NCBI RefSeq assembly: GCF_006517625.1
Contig: NZ_VHQI01000005.1
Span: 124,341-188,340, forward strand
Reading direction: 5' to 3'
Length of the DNA: 64,000 nt
Source: Mixta tenebrionis
GTDB lineage: Bacteria > Pseudomonadota > Gammaproteobacteria > Enterobacterales > Enterobacteriaceae
Both the position numbers and the translations under genes were made by a program. Of the stretch, positions 30,160 through 38,294 are shown piece after piece; position 1 is the first letter of the stretch; the number at the start of each line of letters is the position of its first letter. The notes beneath the pieces are model-generated. The model saw nothing but the letters and a program-made list of their open reading frames with translations. It was not told the DNA's origin and ran no database searches.

Positions 30160-31269
30160 ATGAATGGAAAGTTAAAAATCACCCTGATCGCTCATCAAAC
30201 CGGGCTATCGATTAGTACCGTTTCACGGGTGCTGGCGGGCAAGGCCAACACCAGTGAATCGGCCCGGCAGAAAGTGATGGCCTGCGCGCGTCAGCACGGC
30301 ATTTTGCAGCAGCTGTCACAGGGCAGGCTGATGCTGAACAATCTGGTAATTTTCGCGCCGCCGCGCGCCTTCTCAGTACGCACCGATATTTTTTACTACC
30401 GGGTGATTCAGAGCATCGTTGAAGCGCTCAGCCCTTATGAAGTTCACCTTAGTTCGTGCGGGCTGGAGGAGGAGCGCAGCGACAGCGCGCTGTTCGTCGC
30501 AAGGATGAATCATCCGCAAACCCAGGCGGCGCTGATTATCGGTATTGACGATCCGCATATCCATTCGCTGGCGGCGGATCTGAATAAACCCTGCGTGTTG
30601 ATTAACTGCAGCGACCGTGAAATGCGCCTCGACAGCGTCTCGCCCGATCATCAGCTGATCGGCGAGTTTTCCGCCAGCTATCTGTTTCAGCAAGGGCATC
30701 GCAACATTCTCAATCTGCAGTGTCTGCGTCGTACCACCATGGAACGGCGCCTTGCGGGCATCCGCCAGGCGTGGATGCGGCAGAATCTGACCTTTGACGC
30801 GGAGCAGCATCTGATCGCCACCGCCGGCTTCAGCGCCGAAGAGGCGGAGCTGGCGATCGCCAGCTGGCTCAGCGCCCTGCCCGATCGCAGCCGCTGGCCG
30901 AGTGCGATTCTCGCCGGCAGCGACTTTATGGCGATGGGCGCGGTCGCAGCCATTCACAAGCTGGGCCTGTCGGTGCCGAATGATATTTCCGTAATGAGCA
31001 CCGACGGCTGGAATCTGGCGGAGATTCACGATGTGCCCCTGACCTCGGTACAGGTGCCGCGCGACGAGCTGGGATTTGAAGCGATTCAACTGCTGCAGCG
31101 CCGGCTGCTGCGGCCGGCCGCCCCACCCTGCAACCTGCTGCTGCAGGGAAAACTGACGCTGCGGGAATCGGTGCGCAGCTTCAATGCGCATAAGATGAAA
31201 CCGGCGCTAAGCACCCATCATCCGCAGCTCTACGACGAGGCACATATCATTAATCTTTTTGATAAATAA
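30160..31269 (+). CDS. LacI-family transcriptional regulator
   Basis: A 369-residue regulator. The N-terminal helix-turn-helix (about 6-30, LIAHQTGLSISTVSRVLAG) is canonical, followed by a periplasmic-binding-protein-like sensor domain (about 60-340). The SDFMAMGAVAAIHKLGLSVPNDISVMSTDGW segment, here broken by me only in name, corresponds to the usual SDxxAxG and DD-ISV-GxD motifs. The hinge helix after the HTH is unusual (no PN-AR-L pattern), and the C-terminus extends about 25 residues beyond the typical end. It is divergent from the MFS-GH31 operon and presumably controls it in response to the imported sugar. Confidence 0.85.
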   Translation: MNGKLKITLIAHQTGLSISTVSRVLAGKANTSESARQKVMACARQHGILQQLSQGRLMLNNLVIFAPPRAFSVRTDIFYYRVIQSIVEALSPYEVHLSSCGLEEERSDSALFVARMNHPQTQAALIIGIDDPHIHSLAADLNKPCVLINCSDREMRLDSVSPDHQLIGEFSASYLFQQGHRNILNLQCLRRTTMERRLAGIRQAWMRQNLTFDAEQHLIATAGFSAEEAELAIASWLSALPDRSRWPSAILAGSDFMAMGAVAAIHKLGLSVPNDISVMSTDGWNLAEIHDVPLTSVQVPRDELGFEAIQLLQRRLLRPAAPPCNLLLQGKLTLRESVRSFNAHKMKPALSTHHPQLYDEAHIINLFDK

Positions 31270-31368
31270 ACTGTCGAAGCGGGCGATCGGCCGCGGGGAA
31301 GATCTGAACTACACTTAGCAGGGTAAGCTTTCATCAATAAGGGTTGTTTTAGCCTAAGGAGAGCCTTA

Positions 31369-32397
31369 ATGCTTCGTCTACCCGTCAGCTCGGTCATCCC
31401 TCCCTATATCCTGCGTAAAATTATCGCCAATGGATCGGGACATCAGCAGGACTATGCGCGCCGCACGTTAAATCATGTGCAGCACCTGATGGCGCAAAGC
31501 TGGCAGCAGCCAACGGCGCCGAAGAACAGTGCTGTCGGCCATGTCGATCGTGAGATTTACGATGCGCAGAACAGCGAAAGCCTGCCCGGCGTGCTGGTGC
31601 GCAAGGAGGGCCAGCCTGATAATCAGGATGTGGCGGCCAGCGAAGCCTGGGAATATCTTGGCGTTACCTGGGATTTTTTCTGGCAGGCTTACCAGCGCAA
31701 CTCGCTGGATAATCAGGGGCTGACGCTCAAAGGCACCGTTCACTACGGCAAGGAATATCAGAATGCCTTCTGGAACGGTCAGCAGATGGTATTTGGCGAC
31801 GGCGACGGCGAAATTTTTAATCGCTTCACCATCGCTATCGATGTGGTTGCGCACGAGCTGGCGCACGGCTTGACGGAGACGGAAGCAGGGCTTATCTATT
31901 TTGAACAGGACGGCGCGCTAAACGAATCGGTTTCCGACGTTTTCGGAGCGCTGGTCAAGCAGTTTCATCGTCGTCAAACGGCGGATCAGGCCGACTGGCT
32001 TATTGGCGAAGGTTTGCTGGCGGAAGGCATTAACGGACGCGGGCTGCGTTCGATGGCCGAGCCGGGCAGCGCCTATAACGATCCGATGCTGGGCAAAGAT
32101 CCCCAGCCCGGCCATATGCGCGACTATATTAAAACGCGTGAAGATAATGGCGGCGTTCATCTCAACTCCGGCATTCCAAACCGGGCGTTTTATCTGGCGG
32201 CCAGGGCGCTGGGCGGCTACGCCTGGGAGCTGGCAGGGCGCGCCTGGTATGATACCGTCTGCGATAAAGAGCTGCCGCAGGATGCGGACTTCGCTACCTT
32301 TGCGCAGTTTACCGTGCGCCATGCCCGGCATCGTTTTAACCAGGCGACGGCGCAGGCCATTGAGGATGCCTGGAAAGAAACGGGTGTTTTATCATGA
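31369..32397 (+). CDS. Protealysin-like M4 metalloprotease (intracellular precursor)
   Basis: A 342-residue thermolysin-family (M4) zinc protease of the protealysin type, with a short propeptide of about 50 residues instead of the long FTP-PepSY one. The propeptide motif PPYILRKI is at 11-18. The zinc site is HELAH (162-166), the third ligand Glu186 is in NESVSDVFG, and the catalytic His264 is in GGVHLNSGIPN. There is no signal peptide. Serratia protealysin has the same layout and has been linked to actin cleavage and host-cell entry. AAGGAGAG gives a strong ribosome site. The stop overlaps the inhibitor gene by 4 bases. Confidence 0.93.
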   Translation: MLRLPVSSVIPPYILRKIIANGSGHQQDYARRTLNHVQHLMAQSWQQPTAPKNSAVGHVDREIYDAQNSESLPGVLVRKEGQPDNQDVAASEAWEYLGVTWDFFWQAYQRNSLDNQGLTLKGTVHYGKEYQNAFWNGQQMVFGDGDGEIFNRFTIAIDVVAHELAHGLTETEAGLIYFEQDGALNESVSDVFGALVKQFHRRQTADQADWLIGEGLLAEGINGRGLRSMAEPGSAYNDPMLGKDPQPGHMRDYIKTREDNGGVHLNSGIPNRAFYLAARALGGYAWELAGRAWYDTVCDKELPQDADFATFAQFTVRHARHRFNQATAQAIEDAWKETGVLS

Positions 32398-32726
32398 AAA
32401 CGTTACCGAAACTGACCGACGACGCCGTAATCGATCTGGCGCGCGAAGGCGGTTTTGCCTGGATACCGAAGCTGGCCGGCCAGCGCCGTATTGCGCTGGC
32501 GCAGCTCCCCGAACCACAGAAAGAGCGGGTTTGTGAAATCCTGCGCCATTCGCTGCCGCTGGGTGAACCAGCCGATAAGCCGCCGCAGGCGGGGCGCGGC
32601 GATCAATACTATTACCGCATCCAGATCAGCTACAGCACGCAGCAGCACAGCGGCGATATCGTTATCGTTATTCCTGACAGCCTGGCGCCGCCGGAGCTGA
32701 AGGCGCTGTGGAAAGAAGGCGAGTAG
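32394..32726 (+). CDS. Emfourin-type protealysin inhibitor
   Basis: A 110-residue acidic-basic mixed protein without a signal peptide, starting in the ATGA overlap with the M4 protease gene. Position, size and the C-terminal beta-rich segment DQYYYRIQISYST fit emfourin, the tight-binding inhibitor encoded after protealysin in Serratia and related bacteria. The translational overlap would keep the inhibitor stoichiometric with the protease inside the cell. I recognise it mainly by context and general sequence pattern; direct alignment was not possible. Confidence 0.8.
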   Translation: MKTLPKLTDDAVIDLAREGGFAWIPKLAGQRRIALAQLPEPQKERVCEILRHSLPLGEPADKPPQAGRGDQYYYRIQISYSTQQHSGDIVIVIPDSLAPPELKALWKEGE

Positions 32727-32738
32727 CTTAGAGATAAA

Positions 32739-33283
32739 GCCATGCCGCCCGCAAGACGCCGATGCCAAAAGCAGGCGGCATGGAGCGAAGAGCAAAGCGT
32801 CCCGCGCCAGGGAGGGCGCGGGCCGAGCCGCCAGGGATGCGCCTTTGCGTCTTTGCGAACGGGCCATGCCGCCCGCAAGACGCCGATGCCAAAAGCGGGC
32901 GGCATGGAGCGAAGAGCAAAGCGTCCCGCGCCAGGGAGGGCGCGGGCCGAGCCGCCAGGGATGCGCCTTTGCGTCTTTGCGAACGGGCCATGTCGCCCGC
33001 AAGACGCCGATGCCAAAAGCGAGCGGCATGGAGCGAAGAGCAAAGCGTCCCGCGCCAGGGAGGGCGCGGGCCGAGCCGCCAGGGATGCGCCTTTGCGTCT
33101 TTGCGAACGGGCCATGTCGCCCGCAAGACGCCGATGCCAAAAGCGAGCGGCATGGAGCGAAGAGCAAAGCGTCCCGCGCCAGGGAGGGCGCGGGCCGAGC
33201 CGCCAGGGATGCGCCTTTGCGTCTTTGCGAACGGGCCATGCCGCCCGCAAGACGCCGATGCCAAAAGCGGGCGGCATGGAGCG
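32739..33283. repeat. Tandem array of a 124-bp, two-hairpin repeat (4 full units plus 49 bp)
   Basis: Units begin with GCCATG at 32739, 32863, 32987, 33111 and 33235, exactly 124 bases apart. Each contains CATGCCGCCCGC ... GCGGGCGGCATG (12-bp inverted arms, 18-base loop) and CCCGCGCC ... GGCGCGGG (8-bp arms, 6-base loop). The final partial unit holds only the first hairpin. Units differ at two to four bases, within the first stem: the second and fifth are perfect, the first has one mismatch, the third and fourth have a G-T pair and one mismatch. The array starts 13 bases after the inhibitor stop and ends near the terminator of the convergent dehydrogenase gene. Every reading frame across it is open only because the unit is GC-rich and not a multiple of 3. 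Confidence 0.95.
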
Positions 33284-33291
33284 GAATGAAA

Positions 33292-33313
33292 CAAGGCCCC
33301 TGCCGGGGCCTTG
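33292..33313 (-). terminator. Terminator after the PQQ dehydrogenase gene
   Basis: A perfect 9-bp stem (CAAGGCCCC / GGGGCCTTG) with loop TGCC, seven bases past the stop codon. On the minus strand it is followed by TTTC, a weak T-run. It also lies at the end of the repeat array, so it may act on transcripts from the protease operon. Confidence 0.75.
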
Positions 33314-33319
33314 CTGCTC

Positions 33320-35767
33320 TTACTTATCTGCCTTATCGTCCAGCGCATAGGCAATAACATAATCACCGCGATCCGGCGACTGCCGCGCGCCGCCGGCGGA
33401 AATCAGAATATATTGCTTGCCGGTGGTCGGTGAAACATAGCTCATCGGACCGCCCTGACTACCTACCGGAAGACGCGCTTTCCATACTTCTTTGCCGGTT
33501 GAGCTATCGAAGGCGCGCAGATAATAATCCTGCGTACCGGCGATAAACACCAGTCCGCCCTGCGTTGCCAGGGTGCCGCCCAGCGTCGGCATACCGATCG
33601 GCATCTTCATGCGCATCTTCACGCCAAACGGGCCGGTATCCTGCACGGTGCCTACCGGCACCTGCCAGACGATTTTGCGCGTTTTCAAATCAATGGCGCT
33701 CAGCGTGCCAAATGGCGGAGCCTGGCAGGGAATACCCAACGGCGACATAAAGCGGTTTTTATTCACCGCATACGGCGTCCCTTTCAGCGGCACCGCGCCC
33801 ATACCGGTATTAACAGATTCACCGCCGTTGCTGCCGCGTGAAATCGCATCGGTATTCGCCGGGATCATCTGCACCCACAGACCGAGACGCATATCATTCA
33901 CGAAAATATAATGATTGTTCGGATCGGTAGAAAGGCTGCCCCAGTTCATGCCGCCCAGCGAACCGGGGAAGCTCAGAGACTTATCGGTGCCCGGTACGGT
34001 AAACAGCCCATCGTAACGCATCGATTTAAAGGCGATACGACAGACCAGCTGATCGAACGGCGTCGCCCCCCACATATCGGACTCTTTCAGCGTCTGCGCG
34101 CCGATTTGCGGCATACCTACCGAACGCGGCTGCGTTTTACTGTACTGTTCATTAGGGATATCGCCAGCATTAACCGGCTGCTCTTTCACTTCAGTCAGCG
34201 GCTTGCCGGTCAAACGATCCAGCACATACACCTGCCCTGCTTTGGTGCCAAACACCACGGCAGGTTTAGTGCTGCCATCCTGCTGCGGAAAATCGATCAG
34301 GCTCGGCTGCATCGGGATATCGAAATCCCACAGATCGTTATGAACCGTTTGATAAACCCACTTCTCTTTACCGGTGGTTGCGTCCAGCGCGAGGATAGAA
34401 GCGCCATACTTATGATCCAGCGGCGTACGGTTAGCGCCCCAGAGATCGACGGAAGAGCTGCCCATCGGAATAAAAACGGTATTCATCGCCGGATCCCAGG
34501 ACATCGGCGCCCAGGAGTTAGGCGTACTGCGCGCCCAGGTCTGACCCGGCTGCAGCGGCGCGTTCGGTTCAGCGTTGCCCGGATCGAAGGCCCAGCGCAT
34601 CTGGCCGGTGATCACATCGAAGCCTCGCAGCACGCCGCCCGGCATATCGGTCTGAACGTTATCCGCTACGCGCCCGCCTACCACAACGGTAGTGCCCGCC
34701 ATCGTTGGCGCGGAAGTCAGCTGATATTTTGGATCCTGCGCTTCGCCAAGGCCCGCTTTCAAGTCGACGATGCCGTTCTGACCAAACTGCTGACAGAACT
34801 CGCCGTTATCCGCATTAATAGCGATCAGACGCGCATCGATGGTATTCATCAGGATCCGACGCTGACAGCTATCGCCTGCCGGCAGTGAAACTGGCGTAAT
34901 CGGCGTAGAGCCTGGTACTGTCGACAGCGGCAGCGGCTGGTTAACATCAAAGTAGGCCAGACCGCGACAGCGGTTCCAGACTTCCGACTGCGCGTTGATT
35001 TCACGCTTCCAGATCTGCTTGCCGCTGTCGGCGTCTACCGCGATCACATTGTTGTGCGGCGTGCACATATAAATACGATTGCCAATCTGCAGCGGCGTTT
35101 GCTGATCCTCCGCGCCGTTGCCGGTCGGGCTTTCCGGAATATCGCCGGTGTGGAATGTCCAGGCCACTTTCAGATCTTTTACGTTATCGCGCGTGATCTG
35201 ATCTAGCGCCACAAAGCGGCTGCCGCCGGGAGTGTTGCCGTAATTTTCCCAGTTTTTCTGCGCGTGCGCTTTATCCACCGGCACCAGCGGCAGCTGCTCG
35301 CCAGCAAAAGCCACGGTGGGATGCGGCTGAAACGTCTGCACCAGTGCGGCAATCATTCCCAGCGCCAGTACGCCGCTGCCGATCCAGGCAGCTTTAGCGG
35401 CGGGCGCCTTACCGGCGTGCCGGCGCAGGGCTGGCAGGGTTAACAGCGCAAGGAGCATAAAGCCGGTCGGCACCATCAGGCGCGACAGCAGCGGCCAGAA
35501 ATCAAAGCCGCCATCCAGCGGCGCCCAGATCAGCGAGCCGATGAACACCAGCGCAAACAGCAGCACGGCAGAAGCCTTGCGGCGGAAAAACTGAATGGCG
35601 GACAGGATGGTAACAATACCCGCAATCAGGAAGTACTTGCTACCACCAAGCGCCGCGAGTTTGCCGCCGGCAATAGCAAAGAATAGCCCGGTAGCCAGCA
35701 ACATCAGCCCCAGCAATACGCACCATATACCCAGGCCTTTCGCTGGCCGGGTGGTTGTTTGAACCAT
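33320..35767 (-). CDS. gcd: Membrane-bound PQQ-dependent dehydrogenase (glucose dehydrogenase type)
   Basis: An 815-residue quinoprotein. Five N-terminal membrane spans (about 10-150) anchor it and pass electrons to ubiquinone. The periplasmic eight-bladed propeller (about 165-815) binds PQQ. Family segments include NWENYGNTPGGSRF, TPLQIGNRIYMCTPHN, NSWAPMSWDPAMNTVFIPMG, QTVHNDLWDFDIPMQPSLIDF and ISAGGARQ. E. coli Gcd is 796 residues, and identity looks moderate, so a glucose, quinate or shikimate substrate cannot be fixed; the symbol is provisional. The ATG at 35767 lies 8 bases after AGGAGAG; the GTG two codons earlier is too close. No pqq genes are in the window. Confidence 0.82.
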   Translation of the reverse strand: MVQTTTRPAKGLGIWCVLLGLMLLATGLFFAIAGGKLAALGGSKYFLIAGIVTILSAIQFFRRKASAVLLFALVFIGSLIWAPLDGGFDFWPLLSRLMVPTGFMLLALLTLPALRRHAGKAPAAKAAWIGSGVLALGMIAALVQTFQPHPTVAFAGEQLPLVPVDKAHAQKNWENYGNTPGGSRFVALDQITRDNVKDLKVAWTFHTGDIPESPTGNGAEDQQTPLQIGNRIYMCTPHNNVIAVDADSGKQIWKREINAQSEVWNRCRGLAYFDVNQPLPLSTVPGSTPITPVSLPAGDSCQRRILMNTIDARLIAINADNGEFCQQFGQNGIVDLKAGLGEAQDPKYQLTSAPTMAGTTVVVGGRVADNVQTDMPGGVLRGFDVITGQMRWAFDPGNAEPNAPLQPGQTWARSTPNSWAPMSWDPAMNTVFIPMGSSSVDLWGANRTPLDHKYGASILALDATTGKEKWVYQTVHNDLWDFDIPMQPSLIDFPQQDGSTKPAVVFGTKAGQVYVLDRLTGKPLTEVKEQPVNAGDIPNEQYSKTQPRSVGMPQIGAQTLKESDMWGATPFDQLVCRIAFKSMRYDGLFTVPGTDKSLSFPGSLGGMNWGSLSTDPNNHYIFVNDMRLGLWVQMIPANTDAISRGSNGGESVNTGMGAVPLKGTPYAVNKNRFMSPLGIPCQAPPFGTLSAIDLKTRKIVWQVPVGTVQDTGPFGVKMRMKMPIGMPTLGGTLATQGGLVFIAGTQDYYLRAFDSSTGKEVWKARLPVGSQGGPMSYVSPTTGKQYILISAGGARQSPDRGDYVIAYALDDKADK

Positions 35768-35967
35768 AATCACACTCTCCTGGTGAAACCAAGGCTTAGC
35801 AATAAAACAGGAGTCACCTGCCCCGTTTTGCGGGCCAGCGCGGCTTTTATTATCAAGCCATTACATACAGATAAACTTAAACGGAATTGCCCGTCGTCAG
35901 CGTCTTGCCTTTTACCGCCAGCGCCTGCTGCGCGGCTCAAAAAGAAGGTAGACCAACGCGGAGAATT

Positions 35968-35981
35968 GTACCAATCGGTAC
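35968..35981. promoter_or_regulatory. Palindrome GTACC-N4-GGTAC overlapping a putative -10
   Basis: GTACCAATCGGTAC is a perfect 5+5 inverted repeat. On the minus strand it overlaps TACAAT (35965-35970), a good -10 for the dehydrogenase gene about 195 bases downstream. The form resembles TetR-family operators. No regulator gene of that family is in the window. Confidence 0.4.
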
Positions 35982-36108
35982 GTAATCAGATAAACAAAAA
36001 ATTAACAACAACATAAAAATCCGCACTTTTGCTGCAAAAAATTAAAATTTTGAGAAGCGGTAAGATTGGCAAAGGGTAACGAAACTGAGCAAAGCGGGAG
36101 CAAAGGAA

Positions 36109-36168
36109 GAAGCAGAAGCAGAAGCAGAAGCAGAAGCAGAAGCAGAAGCAGAAGCAGAAGCAGAAGCA
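36109..36168. repeat. Microsatellite (GAAGCA)10
   Basis: Ten perfect copies of the hexamer GAAGCA in 60 bases, with an imperfect purine-rich lead-in (GGAA) and a two-base tail. It lies about 340 bases upstream of the dehydrogenase ATG, in non-coding sequence. Length changes here would shift the spacing of upstream palindromes relative to the promoter by multiples of six. Confidence 0.97.
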
Positions 36169-36172
36169 GACT

Positions 36173-36241
36173 AAAGCGCTTTGCGTTACGGGTCAACCAA
36201 AGCGCTTCAATGAAATCAGTACGGCCGCGTTAAGCGCTTAA
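36173..36241. promoter_or_regulatory. Three AAGCGCTT palindromes, candidate operators
   Basis: AAAGCGCTTT (36173-36182), AAGCGCTT (36200-36207) and TTAAGCGCTTAA (36230-36241) have centres 26 and 32 bases apart. The core AAGCGCTT with a central GC is like sites bound by LacI-family regulators (for example the CcpA-type core). They lie between the (GAAGCA)10 tract and the 3' end of yfgJ, upstream of the dehydrogenase. Confidence 0.4.
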
Positions 36242-36266
36242 CCTGAGATAAAATAACGCCAGTCAG

Positions 36267-36491
36267 TCACTCCGCCTGGCGCTGCGCTACAAATTCAACG
36301 CGCTTTTTCGATATCAGTCCATGTCCGTGCTGGCAGAAATAATCGGTCGCGCCGCATGCTTTCAGCACCTGCAACGGTTGATGGCAGACGGGGCATTGCG
36401 CCTGCCTGTCATAACGCGCGCCGCACTGTTGACAGTAAAAATCGCTATCGCCGGAAGCCAGCGGATGCCGGCACTTTTCGCACAGTTGCAT
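36267..36491 (-). CDS. yfgJ: YfgJ family zinc-ribbon protein
   Basis: A 74-residue protein with three Cys pairs (CEKC, CQQC, CPVC) and the C-terminal block HQPLQVLKACGATDYFCQHGHGLISKKRVEFV, which matches E. coli YfgJ as I recall it. It is a double zinc-ribbon protein of unknown function. The start at 36491 is set by AGGAGG 5 bases upstream; the frame upstream to 36572 is rejected. It lies downstream of der on the same strand, after the der terminator, as in E. coli. Confidence 0.88.
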   Translation of the reverse strand: MQLCEKCRHPLASGDSDFYCQQCGARYDRQAQCPVCHQPLQVLKACGATDYFCQHGHGLISKKRVEFVAQRQAE

Positions 36492-36600
36492 AAGAGCCTC
36501 CTGAATGGGCGCGGCTAAAGTGAAACTGCCGCGGCGGCAATAATAGAATGACACCAATAAAGAACCATGCACGGTATTATACGCACGCGTCAGCTACGGC

Positions 36601-36622
36601 AAAAGGCCGCATCTCTGCGGCC
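36601..36622 (-). terminator. Terminator after der
   Basis: Minus-strand perfect 7-bp stem GGCCGCA / TGCGGCC with loop GAGA, followed by TTTT. It lies eight bases beyond the der stop. Confidence 0.85.
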
Positions 36623-36629
36623 CCTGGAG

Positions 36630-38126
36630 TTAGCGTTTATTCTTTTTCAAATGCGACATCAGGCGCTTACGCTTACGCAGCTGGTTAGGCGTCAGCAGGT
36701 TACGCTTGCCGGCGAAGGGGTTGTCCCCCTCTTTAAACTGGATGCGAATCGGCGTACCCATCACGTTCAGCGAACGACGGAAATAGTTCATCAGATAACG
36801 CTTGTAAGAATCGGGCAGATCCTTCACCTGGTTGCCGTGAATCACCACAATCGGCGGATTGTAGCCGCCCGCATGCGCATACTTTAGCTTCACGCGGCGT
36901 CCGCGTACCAGCGGCGGCTGATGATCTTCAGTAGCCATATTCATAATGCGCGTCAGCATAGAAGTGCCAACGCGACGCGTTGAACAGTCGTAGGCTTCGT
37001 TAATGGATTCAAACAGGTTGCCTACGCCGCTACCGTGCAGCGCAGAGATAAAGTGCACACGGGCAAAATCAATAAAGCCCAGACGGAAATCGAGCGTCTC
37101 TTTAACTTCGTCTTTTATCTCCTGCGACAAGCCGTCCCACTTGTTGACGACAATCACCAGTGAGCGCCCACTATTCAGGATAAAGCCGAGCAGCGACAGA
37201 TCCTGATCGGAAATCCCCTGGCGGGCGTCAATCACCAGCAGCACCACGTTCGCATCTTCAATCGCCTGCAGCGTTTTAATTACCGAAAATTTCTCTACCG
37301 TATCGGTAACCTTGCCGCGTTTACGCACGCCGGCAGTATCAATGAGAATATATTCGCGATCGTCACGCTCCATTGGGATGTAGATACTGTCGCGCGTAGT
37401 GCCGGGCATATCATAGACCACTACGCGGTCTTCACCCAGGATGCGGTTGGTAAGCGTGGACTTACCTACGTTAGGACGCCCTACAATAGCGATTTTTACC
37501 GGCAGGCCGGTGGGATCGAACTCTTCCTCTTCCGCTTCGGCGTCAGGATCTTCACCGCGCTCCTTCGCCGCCAGCGCCGCCCAGTAGGCTTCGTTCTCTT
37601 CCTCTTCGCTCAGCGGCTCCGCTGGCGCCACAACATCCATCCACGGCAGCAGCGCCGTTTCCAGCAGCGAGGTGACGCCGCGGCCATGGGATGCGGCAAT
37701 GGCATGAATCTCTCCCAGCCCCAGCGCATAAAAATCAACTACCGCGCTGTCGGCATCCAGGCCATCGGTTTTGTTCGCCACCAGAAAGGTGGCTTTTTCA
37801 CGGGCGCGCAGATGTTTGGCAATCGCCTGATCCGCCGGCATCAGGCCAGCACGGGCGTCAACCATGAACAGCACCACGTCCGCCTCTTCAATCGCCAGCA
37901 GCGACTGCTCCGCCATGCGCGTTTCTACGCCGTCTTCGGTGCCGTCAATACCGCCGGTGTCGATAACGATAAATTCCCGACCTTCCACCTCGGCGCGCCC
38001 GTACTTACGATCGCGCGTCAGACCTGGGAAATCTGCCACCAGCGCATCACGGGTACGCGTTAAACGGTTAAACAGGGTGGATTTGCCCACGTTAGGACGC
38101 CCAACCAGCGCGACCACAGGTATCAT
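36630..38126 (-). CDS. der: Der (EngA), double-GTPase of 50S ribosome assembly
   Basis: Essential GTPase with two tandem G domains and a KH-like C-terminal domain that binds the 50S subunit. It has 498 residues (E. coli 490). First P-loop [14 protein letters not shown] is near residue 9, the second [14 protein letters not shown] near 213; the NKXD motifs are NKTDG and NKWDG. The linker between domains is acidic ([19 protein letters not shown]). The ATG at 38126 gives [12 protein letters not shown], as in E. coli. Downstream of bamB, separated by a hairpin. Confidence 0.97.
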   Translation of the reverse strand: MIPVVALVGRPNVGKSTLFNRLTRTRDALVADFPGLTRDRKYGRAEVEGREFIVIDTGGIDGTEDGVETRMAEQSLLAIEEADVVLFMVDARAGLMPADQAIAKHLRAREKATFLVANKTDGLDADSAVVDFYALGLGEIHAIAASHGRGVTSLLETALLPWMDVVAPAEPLSEEEENEAYWAALAAKERGEDPDAEAEEEEFDPTGLPVKIAIVGRPNVGKSTLTNRILGEDRVVVYDMPGTTRDSIYIPMERDDREYILIDTAGVRKRGKVTDTVEKFSVIKTLQAIEDANVVLLVIDARQGISDQDLSLLGFILNSGRSLVIVVNKWDGLSQEIKDEVKETLDFRLGFIDFARVHFISALHGSGVGNLFESINEAYDCSTRRVGTSMLTRIMNMATEDHQPPLVRGRRVKLKYAHAGGYNPPIVVIHGNQVKDLPDSYKRYLMNYFRRSLNVMGTPIRIQFKEGDNPFAGKRNLLTPNQLRKRKRLMSHLKKNKR

Positions 38127-38232
38127 AGATAATGCCTCATTACGAAACGAAAAATCAGAAGCCGGAAGCGGATATATCAAGAGTTACTTATATCCGGTTC
38201 AGGCTGAAGGCGCTAAGGATAACACGCCGTCA

Positions 38233-38268
38233 GAAAAACGAAACGGCCCCTGTAGGCCAGGAGCCGTT
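38233..38268 (-). terminator. Terminator-like hairpin between bamB and der
   Basis: Minus-strand stem AACGGC-T-CCTG / CAGG-G-GCCGTT with one internal mismatch, followed by TCGTTTTT. It starts about 27 bases after bamB and suggests partial separation of bamB from der. Confidence 0.75.
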
Positions 38269-38294
38269 AGCAATATTACAGCAGACGCCGACGA

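Larger units (their letters stand above)
35768..36266. other. Upstream region of the PQQ dehydrogenase gene
   Basis: About 500 bases without a gene, AT-rich in its middle. It contains the palindrome at 35968-35981 over a possible -10 (TACAAT on the minus strand, 35965-35970), the (GAAGCA)10 tract, and three AAGCGCTT palindromes. A minus-strand frame running through the tract would encode mostly leucine with a TTG start and no ribosome site, and is not called. Confidence 0.6.

Noticed and set aside
32739..33283. CRISPR array
   Set aside because: Units of 124 bases abut directly with no spacers, and no cas genes are present.
32739..33283. ERIC elements
   Set aside because: Length is similar (124 versus about 127) but the sequence lacks the ERIC ends as I remember them and is arranged in tandem.
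32403..33366. Several long overlapping reading frames in both strands across the 124-bp array
   Set aside because: They arise because the repeat lacks stops in several frames and cycles through frames every unit. They have no ribosome sites and encode the same peptide in rotated frames.
33911..34888. 325-residue frame antisense to the dehydrogenase gene
   Set aside because: Shadow frame; the opposite strand encodes a clear PQQ-dehydrogenase.
36002..36196. Poly-leucine reading frame through the GAAGCA tract
   Set aside because: TTG start, no ribosome site, and the product is only the translation of the microsatellite.
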